From assembly GCA_023444445.1 (NCBI GenBank), contig JAEXMK010000115.1, positions 1 through 14,177 of the forward strand: 14,177 nt of DNA, written 5' to 3'. This document shows positions 8,411-14,177 of this stretch, one piece after another. This DNA comes from Pseudomonadota bacterium (GTDB lineage Bacteria > Pseudomonadota > Alphaproteobacteria > Rhizobiales > Rhizobiaceae). How positions within the stretch are numbered: position 1 is the first letter of the stretch; each line of letters opens with the position of its first letter. Both the position numbers and the translations under genes were made by a program. A model generated the notes under the pieces. It made no database searches. It was given only the letters and a program-made list of their open reading frames with translations, and was not told where the DNA came from.

Positions 8411-8480
8411 AGCTCGCCTCTCAATGCTGCAAATTCAAGAACAGAATAAAAGCTTCAACGTTAATGCTGTCTTTAAAAAT

Positions 8481-8506
8481 GGAACGAAACCGTTCTGGTT
8501 CCAGAA
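8481..8506. promoter_or_regulatory. Overlapping palindromes in the DUF1883/chemoreceptor divergent region
   Basis: GAACG-AAAC-CGTTC (8482-8486 and 8491-8495) and TTCTGG-TT-CCAGAA (8493-8498 and 8501-8506) are two perfect inverted repeats that share three bases. They lie 71 bases upstream of the DUF1883 start and about 155 bases upstream of the chemoreceptor start. They could be operator sites, but the regulator is unknown. Confidence 0.35.
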
Positions 8507-8559
8507 TTTCTGTACAGCTTCCGGACGTTTAGTTGCGTGTCGGACCATCAATCCGTGTA

Positions 8560-8660
8560 TTTGGAATACAATACTAAGGTCTAATAACTGTATTTAATAA
8601 TAATAAATTTTTTGACTTTAGAGTTGGCTGGCTAAATTGCAACTATAGGCGGTCGAACTT
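8560..8660 (+). promoter_or_regulatory. AT-rich probable promoter region of the chemoreceptor gene
   Basis: This stretch is far richer in A and T than its surroundings (for example the ATAATAATAAATTTTTTG run at about 8597-8614). It contains TTGACT at 8612-8617 and CTATAG at 8643-8648, resembling rhizobial -35 and -10 hexamers, but they are about 25 bases apart, too far for one standard promoter. A second candidate, TTGGCT (8624-8629), is too close. A promoter is likely here but its exact elements are not settled. Confidence 0.35.
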
Positions 8661-10475
8661 ATGAAGAACACCAAGATATCTATGCGCCTTTATGCGCTTG
8701 TCGCGTTGTTTCTGGTGATATTGGCGACTGCTCTTACGTTCAGCCTGTTGGAAAGTTACCGGGGAATGGAGCGGGAACGTAAAGCAGGGTTGGAATCGAT
8801 GAACCACACGGCCATCGCTATTCTTGACCAATATTATCGCATGGAGCAAAGCGGAAGTCTTTCTCGGGAGGCAGCGCAGCAGCAGGCCAAGGCCACGATT
8901 GCAGCGATGCGATATGGAAATGGCAGCGGCTATTTCTGGATCAACGACATGCATCCGAAAATGGTGATGCATCCCATCAAACCGGAAATGAACGGAACCG
9001 ATCTTTCCGGAAACAAGGACCCGAACGGCAAGGCGCTGTTCGTTGAGTTCGTCAACACGGTCAAGGCCAGCGGGCAGGGCTTCGTCGACTATTACTGGCC
9101 GAAGCCCGGCGCGCCTGAGCCCGTCGAGAAATTCTCGCACGTTGCCGGTTTCGCTCCCTGGGGCTGGATTGTCGGTACCGGTGTCTATGTTGACGACCTG
9201 AAGGCGGTTTTCTGGAGGGACGCTTATCTCAACGCGGCCATCTGCCTTGTCGGAGGTCTTCTGGTCATTGCTGCTGCAACTGCGACGATCCGCGGTGTCG
9301 TCAAGCCGATCGAGCGGATCAAGCACAGCATGAGCCGCATTGCCGATGGAGATGGTGAGGCAGATGTACCGTTTGCTGATCGCAGCAACGAGATCGGTGC
9401 CATGGCCAAGACGCTTCTTGTCCTGCGCAACTCCGTCAATGAGCGCAGCGCCCTGCAGCGGCGCGAGGCCGAACAGCAGCGCGCTTTGGAGGAGGCGCGC
9501 CGTGGCAACGAAATGACGTTGCGTTCGGCGTCGGAGCGTCAGGATCATGCGATGAGCCAGCTTGGCAACGCGCTTGAAAACCTCGCCAATGGCGATCTGA
9601 CCGTGGAAATCTCCGATATCGGTGCGGACTATGAAAAGCTGCGCACCGATTTCAACCGGGCCGTCGGAGCGCTCCACCAGGTCATCGAGGCAATCAGCAG
9701 GACAAGCCACGTCGTCAACGACAGTGCTTCCGATATCAGCGAGGCGACAGGCAATCTTTCGCGTCGGACCGAGCAGCAGGCGGCTGCTCTTGAAGAAACG
9801 GCTGCTGCACTGGATGAGATCACGGCGACGGTACGCACCGCCTCCGAGCGCGCCAACGAAGCGCGGCAGATGGTTGGTGATACGAAAACCAGCGCTGGCC
9901 GTTCCGGTGAGATCGTTCGCGATGCGGTTGCAGCGATGGGGCGGATCGAAGATTCGTCGAAGCGGATCAGTCAGATCATTTCGGTGATCGACGAGATCGC
10001 CTTCCAGACCAACCTTCTCGCGCTTAACGCCGGCGTCGAGGCTGCACGCGCCGGAGAGGCCGGCCGTGGCTTTGCTGTCGTCGCGCAGGAGGTTCGCGAA
10101 CTGGCGCAGCGGTCGGCCAATGCGGCCAAGGAGATCAAATCGCTGATCACCAGTTCGGCAGAAGAGGTGGGTAGCGGTGTCCGTCTTGTCCGCTCGACGG
10201 GCGATGCGCTGGACGAGATCGTTGGCCTCGTCAATCGTGTTGACGGCCACGTCAATTCCATTGCCACCGCCGCGCGCGAGCAGGCGACGGGTTTGCACGA
10301 GATCAACACCTCCGTGAACCATATGGACCAGATGACGCAGCAGAACGCAGCCATGGTGGAGGAAACGACCGCAGCCAGTCAGACGCTTGCCGAAGAAAGC
10401 CGACAGTTGCATGCGCTGTTGTCGCGTTTCGAACTTGGGCAGCAGGCGGGCCGCACGATTTCACGCGCGGCGTGA
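8661..10475 (+). CDS. Methyl-accepting chemotaxis protein with periplasmic cache domain
   Basis: A 604-residue transmembrane chemoreceptor. The order is TM1 (about 9-30), a single cache (sCache_2-like) ligand domain in the periplasm (about 35-185, with the motifs [20 protein letters not shown] and [14 protein letters not shown]), and TM2 (about 188-210). Next come a HAMP domain (about 211-265), a second HAMP-like segment (about 298-350, [13 protein letters not shown]) and the cytoplasmic signalling coiled coil. The highly conserved hairpin tip that contacts CheA/CheW is [20 protein letters not shown] followed by [22 protein letters not shown] (444-485). Possible methylation regions are [16 protein letters not shown] and [12 protein letters not shown]. 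No NWETF-like C-terminal CheR/CheB tether is present. AGGCGG eight bases upstream supports the ATG. The ligand is unknown; sCache_2 domains often bind small organic acids. No che genes lie nearby. Confidence 0.95.
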   Translation: MKNTKISMRLYALVALFLVILATALTFSLLESYRGMERERKAGLESMNHTAIAILDQYYRMEQSGSLSREAAQQQAKATIAAMRYGNGSGYFWINDMHPKMVMHPIKPEMNGTDLSGNKDPNGKALFVEFVNTVKASGQGFVDYYWPKPGAPEPVEKFSHVAGFAPWGWIVGTGVYVDDLKAVFWRDAYLNAAICLVGGLLVIAAATATIRGVVKPIERIKHSMSRIADGDGEADVPFADRSNEIGAMAKTLLVLRNSVNERSALQRREAEQQRALEEARRGNEMTLRSASERQDHAMSQLGNALENLANGDLTVEISDIGADYEKLRTDFNRAVGALHQVIEAISRTSHVVNDSASDISEATGNLSRRTEQQAAALEETAAALDEITATVRTASERANEARQMVGDTKTSAGRSGEIVRDAVAAMGRIEDSSKRISQIISVIDEIAFQTNLLALNAGVEAARAGEAGRGFAVVAQEVRELAQRSANAAKEIKSLITSSAEEVGSGVRLVRSTGDALDEIVGLVNRVDGHVNSIATAAREQATGLHEINTSVNHMDQMTQQNAAMVEETTAASQTLAEESRQLHALLSRFELGQQAGRTISRAA

Positions 10476-10500
10476 CGCCTGTTGTTCAGAGGACCTCAAG

Positions 10501-10526
10501 AGGCGCTGTTTCGACAGCGCCTTTTT
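10501..10526 (+). terminator. Intrinsic terminator of the chemoreceptor gene
   Basis: AGGCGCTGT (10501-10509) and ACAGCGCCT (10514-10522) form a perfect 9-bp stem with a TTCG loop, followed by TTTTT (10522-10526), 25 bases after the stop codon. This is a strong rho-independent terminator. Confidence 0.95.
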
Positions 10527-10756
10527 CATTTGGAACAACCGGTTAACGGATTTCGGCCGGGTTCTTAGCGCAGGATAAGACTTCGTTTACCTCGTTTTAC
10601 TAAAATTTTACCTGAATTGCCGCTCTGCGCGTCGAGGCGAAGGTCGAAACCGATTTTCGACATGAACGATGCGCAGGTTCAAATTTTAGGGCGTTCCCGC
10701 GTGCGTTCAAACGAATGCACGGCGCTCTAGAAGCCGCTGAAGGTACAGGTTCGAGT

Positions 10757-11998
10757 ATGGCGTATGCTTCCCTTCCGCGTCGTCTGGTGACGTTGCTGAT
10801 GATTTCGACGGTGATGGTGTCGTGCTCTGCGGAGGGGCTTGTCCCGCCGGCAGAGGTCGATGGTACCACCCGCGTCAGCGCCATTGGATCACCACGGCAA
10901 CCCGCCTACAGCGCGCCTCCCGGCGCGGTAAACCAGGCGGGGCAGATGGCCGATTATTCTGCCGTTTCGCAGCCGATGCCGGAACCCTACACATCCCACG
11001 ATCCATTGCTGCAGGCGCCGCAGGGCAGCTATTCGACACTCGATAGCCAGCATCAGGCGCGCATGGCCGCGACAGGCCAGAATGTCTCAAGTCAGGCGAT
11101 GGCACGCCAACCCGCTTCCAATCAGATCGCCGAAGGCGAGGGCGGTGTGAACATGGATTCCATGCTGGGCGTGGAACCGGTGCGCGGGCTTGCCGAAGAG
11201 CAGGATGCCGACATTGCCGAAGGCGTGTCATCTCAGCCGGTTGTCGATGGGATCGGCACGGGTAGCCCGATGCAGGTTTCTCCGGTACGTCAGTCACAGC
11301 CTGCTGCCCAATCACGCCTGATCCCGCCACCGCCGTCCGGCGGCTCCCGCCAGCCGGTCGAGGAGGTGGCGATGGTGATGCCAAACGATCCGGTACGCGG
11401 CGGTTCGTCACAAGGCAGCCGTCCCTCCATGCCTCCCGGCATGATGCCGTCTTCCGAGGTTGCCTGCCGGGCCGAACTTCGCCGTCTCGGCGTTGCCTTC
11501 CGGGATGTTGCGCGTATTGCCGATGGCCCGACCTGCGGGATTGACTATCCGATCGAGCTCAGCGGTCTTTCCAGCGGCGTTGCAATCCGTCCAGCGGTCA
11601 AACTCAATTGCCAGGTGACACTTGCCTTCGCAAAATGGGTGAAGTTCGAGCTCGTGCCATCGTCGCGCTTCCGCTATCTCTCCGGCGTTGAGCGGATTAC
11701 CCCAATGGGCGGCTATTCCTGCCGCAAGATGAATTCTCGCTCCAGCAATCCCTGGTCTGAACATGCCCGTGGCAACGCCATCGATATCGGCACGATCACG
11801 TTGAAGAACGGCAAGGAGATCGATGTTCGCAAGAAGAACTTCTTCGCCTTCCGCGAGAAGGCGCTATTGAAGGCGGTTCGCACGGATAGCTGCAAATATT
11901 TCTCGACGGTTCTCGGGCCGGGCAGCGATCCGAACCACTGGAACCACTTCCATTTCGATCTGCGAACCCGCAAATCCGGCTATCGCCACTGCGATTAA
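10757..11998 (+). CDS. Extensin-like family lipoprotein with LAS-type metallopeptidase-like domain
   Basis: The C-terminal part (about 237-413) matches the bacterial extensin-like C-terminal domain (PF06904). It carries SEHARGNAIDIG with H336 and D343, and HWNHFHFDL with H397 and H399, the arrangement of zinc ligands seen in LAS-fold peptidases (VanY/MepA type). A role in cutting peptidoglycan is therefore plausible but inferred. Six cysteines in the domain (237, 260, 285, 322, 379, 412) suggest disulfides and a periplasmic location. The N-terminus is a lipoprotein signal with a lipobox-like MVSC (C23). Between them lies about 210 residues of Pro/Gln/Ser-rich low-complexity linker. The ATG at 10757 was preferred over 10715 because it puts the signal at the N-terminus. 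The product is 413 residues. It is a single gene after a strong upstream terminator. Despite the family name it is unrelated to plant extensin. Confidence 0.88.
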   Translation: MAYASLPRRLVTLLMISTVMVSCSAEGLVPPAEVDGTTRVSAIGSPRQPAYSAPPGAVNQAGQMADYSAVSQPMPEPYTSHDPLLQAPQGSYSTLDSQHQARMAATGQNVSSQAMARQPASNQIAEGEGGVNMDSMLGVEPVRGLAEEQDADIAEGVSSQPVVDGIGTGSPMQVSPVRQSQPAAQSRLIPPPPSGGSRQPVEEVAMVMPNDPVRGGSSQGSRPSMPPGMMPSSEVACRAELRRLGVAFRDVARIADGPTCGIDYPIELSGLSSGVAIRPAVKLNCQVTLAFAKWVKFELVPSSRFRYLSGVERITPMGGYSCRKMNSRSSNPWSEHARGNAIDIGTITLKNGKEIDVRKKNFFAFREKALLKAVRTDSCKYFSTVLGPGSDPNHWNHFHFDLRTRKSGYRHCD

Positions 11999-12017
11999 GA
12001 TCAGCAGACGATTACGG

Positions 12018-12101
12018 AAAAGAAAAACCGGCCCGAAGGCCGGTTAAAACGGGACAGCGACGCGGGGTGGGTGCTGTCCCGAATGCAGACTAAAAACAAT
12101 A
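12018..12101 (-). ncRNA. Candidate small RNA, minus strand, with tandem hairpins and U-tract terminator
   Basis: Read on the minus strand, CGGGACAGC and GCTGTCCCG (12081-12073 and 12058-12050) form a perfect 9-bp hairpin with the 14-base C-rich loop ACCCACCCCGCGTC, followed by TTTT. Next comes a perfect 8-bp stem AACCGGCC/GGCCGGTT (12045-12038 and 12033-12026) closed by a TTCG loop and followed by TTTTTCTTTT. This is the form of an intrinsic terminator, yet no gene runs on the minus strand here. A possible -10 TATTGT (12101-12096) lies just upstream, but its -35 is weak. A transcript of about 70 bases is inferred. The alternative is that the hairpins only end or stabilise the extensin-like mRNA on the plus strand, where the T tract is poor (TTAAAAC). 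Confidence 0.4.
12026..12045 (-). terminator. UUCG-capped intrinsic terminator facing the minus strand
   Basis: This is a perfect 8-bp GC-rich stem whose loop reads TTCG on the minus strand, followed by TTTTTCTTTT downstream (12027-12018 region). In the plus direction it lies 27 bases after the extensin-like stop codon but is followed only by TTAAAAC, so it may also weakly close that gene. Confidence 0.7.
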
Positions 12102-12116
12102 CGAAAGAACTGCAGA

Positions 12117-12144
12117 CTTCGAAGAAGGCGGCGACCGTTTCGAA
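12117..12144. promoter_or_regulatory. Paired TTCGAA palindromes upstream of tauE
   Basis: CTTCGAAG (12117-12124) and TTTCGAAG (12138-12145) hold two TTCGAA palindromes 21 bases apart, about two helical turns. They lie roughly 115-140 bases before the TauE start and just upstream of the candidate minus-strand RNA. The layout suits a dimeric regulator bound on one face of the helix, which is inference only. Confidence 0.3.
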
Positions 12145-12257
12145 GCCGTGTCACAAATGCGTAGCCGTCGTACCGGCAGGCCGATAATGTGGCTTGCCTC
12201 ACCTCTCTCATACAGTATCACCATCACACGTTCGTGACAGACTGGGGAGCCTGTTCC

Positions 12258-13079
12258 ATGCCGCCAATTTCCGAAATAGCGATGTTTGCCGCCGCACTCG
12301 CCGGTGCCGGTGTCATCGCGGGGCTGCTTGCCGGGCTGTTCGGCATTGGTGGCGGTGCAGTTCTCGTTCCGGTCTTCTACCATGTCTTCGGACTTCTGGA
12401 GGTTCCGGAAGCGGTGCGAATGCATCTGTCGCTTGGGACTTCGCTCGCCATCATCGTGCCGACCTCCATTCGCTCTTTCCTGACGCATCGGCAAAAGGGC
12501 GCTGTCGACATCGGTCTGCTCAAAGGCTGGATTGTCGCGGTGCCGCTCGGTACCATCCTCGCGTCGGTCGTTGCCGCTTATGCCTCAAGCATCGCCCTGC
12601 GGCTGATCTTCGCTTTCATCGCGCTGGCATTGGCATTTCGCATGATCTTCAATCGCGCGAGCTGGCATCTGGGCACCGATCTGCCTGCCAATCCGACCCG
12701 CTTTCTGGTCGGCACGGGTATCGGCCTGTTTTCCGGCCTGATGGGCGTCGGCGGCGGCGTGATGAACAACACCTTCATGACCCTTTACGGCCGCACCATC
12801 CATCACGCAGTTGCCACCTCATCCGGTGTCGGCGTGCTGATCTCGTTGCCGGGGCTTGCCGGTTATATCTGGGCGGGGTGGGGAGATGCCGGCCTGCCGC
12901 CATTCTCGACAGGCTTCATCAACTGGATTGCCGTCATCCTGCTGATCCCGATTACGCTGATCGTTGCGCCTTACGGCGCCCGGCTGGCACATGCGCTCAG
13001 CAAACAACAACTCGAACGCGCCTTCGGCCTGTTTCTGGTCTTTGTGTCCGCGCAGTTCTTTTACAGCGTTTACGGCTGA
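12258..13079 (+). CDS. TauE/SafE family membrane permease (sulfite / organosulfonate-type exporter family)
   Basis: A 273-residue integral membrane protein with about eight hydrophobic segments in two similar halves. Each half carries the family's glycine motif: LFGIGGGAVLVP (28-38) and LMGVGGGVMNN (161-171). Short polar loops such as HRQKGAVDIG (77-86) separate the helices. Members of this family move sulfite, sulfoacetate, taurine-related or other small anions; the substrate here is unknown. The open frame extends upstream to a GTG at 12189. The ATG at 12258 was chosen because GGGGAG (12244-12249) lies eight bases before it and because the first helix then follows directly. A weak TTGCCT (12194-12199) and TATCAC (12216-12221) pair with 16-base spacing may be its promoter. 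No terminator is seen before the downstream ABC genes. Confidence 0.92.
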   Translation: MPPISEIAMFAAALAGAGVIAGLLAGLFGIGGGAVLVPVFYHVFGLLEVPEAVRMHLSLGTSLAIIVPTSIRSFLTHRQKGAVDIGLLKGWIVAVPLGTILASVVAAYASSIALRLIFAFIALALAFRMIFNRASWHLGTDLPANPTRFLVGTGIGLFSGLMGVGGGVMNNTFMTLYGRTIHHAVATSSGVGVLISLPGLAGYIWAGWGDAGLPPFSTGFINWIAVILLIPITLIVAPYGARLAHALSKQQLERAFGLFLVFVSAQFFYSVYG

Positions 13080-13119
13080 TTTTCCGCGCTGACGGAATAC
13101 AGTGTTTGGCGGTCGCGGG

Positions 13120-13148
13120 CTGGCGTTTGTGCGGGCAACAGCCTATAT
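13120..13148 (+). promoter_or_regulatory. Possible promoter of the YadGH-type ABC operon
   Basis: CTATAT at 13143-13148 matches the common rhizobial -10 hexamer. CTGGCG at 13120-13125, 17 bases upstream, is a partial match to CTTGAC. A transcript starting near 13155 would have a leader of about 30 bases. Read-through from tauE is also possible. Confidence 0.35.
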
Positions 13149-13185
13149 GGCGGGCATATCTCCTCGATTTTGCGGAAGTTTCGCT

Positions 13186-14108
<923 letters not shown>

Positions 14109-14112
<4 letters not shown>

Positions 14113-14177
14113 ACTTCGAAGCAATCAAGTCGATCTATTTCTTCGAGATGGCGCGGACACGACGCACGCTTTTGCAG
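14109..14177 (+). CDS. ABC-2 type permease, YadH type (5' end only)
   Basis: The ATG overlaps the ATPase stop codon by four bases and opens 23 codons to the window edge, beginning [20 protein letters not shown]. An ABC-2 permease normally follows a YadG-type ATPase. The N-terminal amphipathic stretch rich in aromatic residues, followed by basic residues, fits the start of such permeases. The membrane domain lies beyond the window, so the call rests mainly on context. Confidence 0.75.

Noticed and set aside
8625..8640. Sigma-54-like promoter (TGGC...TTGC) before the chemoreceptor gene
   Set aside because: The GG and GC doublets are 13 bases apart rather than the required 12, and the -24 block lacks the rest of the TGGCACG consensus.
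8643..10412. Long open frame (589 codons) on the minus strand opposite the chemoreceptor
   Set aside because: It mirrors the chemoreceptor frame, has no recognisable domain, and its composition is that of an antisense shadow in GC-rich DNA.

Overview
The window looks like ordinary chromosomal DNA of an alphaproteobacterium in the Rhizobiaceae, most likely Agrobacterium or Rhizobium. This is judged from the protein sequences (IlvD, RarA, HtrA protease and DUF1883 have rhizobial character), the roughly 60 % GC coding sequence, and genes such as the extensin-like LAS-fold lipoprotein. No insertion sequence, phage gene, tRNA, rRNA or CRISPR array was seen. Ten genes are complete and two are cut by the window edges (msrQ at the left, an ABC-2 permease at the right).

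Layout. Positions 1-1432, minus strand: msrP-msrQ, the periplasmic methionine sulfoxide reductase (Tat-exported molybdoenzyme) and its heme membrane partner, with stop and start codons sharing one base. Positions 1663-3504, plus: ilvD (dihydroxy-acid dehydratase), ending in a clear intrinsic terminator. Positions 3738-4739, plus: an exported beta-lactamase-fold serine hydrolase that meets, one base apart and tail to tail, a small exported LprI-type protein on the minus strand (4741-5094). Positions 5255-7974, plus: an HtrA/Deg periplasmic protease overlapping rarA (AAA+ replication-fork ATPase) by four bases. Positions 8096-8410, minus: a small DUF1883 protein. Positions 8661-10475, plus: a cache-domain chemoreceptor with its own UUCG terminator. 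Positions 10757-11998, plus: an extensin-like lipoprotein with a LAS-type metallopeptidase-like domain. Positions 12258-13079, plus: a TauE/SafE permease. Positions 13186-14177, plus: a YadG/YadH-type ABC exporter (ATPase complete, permease only begun).

Common theme. Several genes act at the cell envelope: repair of oxidised periplasmic proteins (MsrPQ), periplasmic proteolysis (Deg), wall or lipoprotein functions (LprI-like, extensin-like, serine hydrolase), sensing (chemoreceptor) and transport (TauE, YadGH). The genes otherwise look like independent transcription units rather than one pathway.

No previously undescribed multi-gene system is evident. The most interesting unexplained signals are non-coding. 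Tandem hairpins between the extensin-like gene and tauE are oriented as terminators for the minus strand, where no gene exists, and suggest a small RNA. A pair of TTCGAA palindromes spaced exactly two helical turns apart lies just beside it. A cluster of overlapping palindromes lies in the divergent DUF1883/chemoreceptor region.
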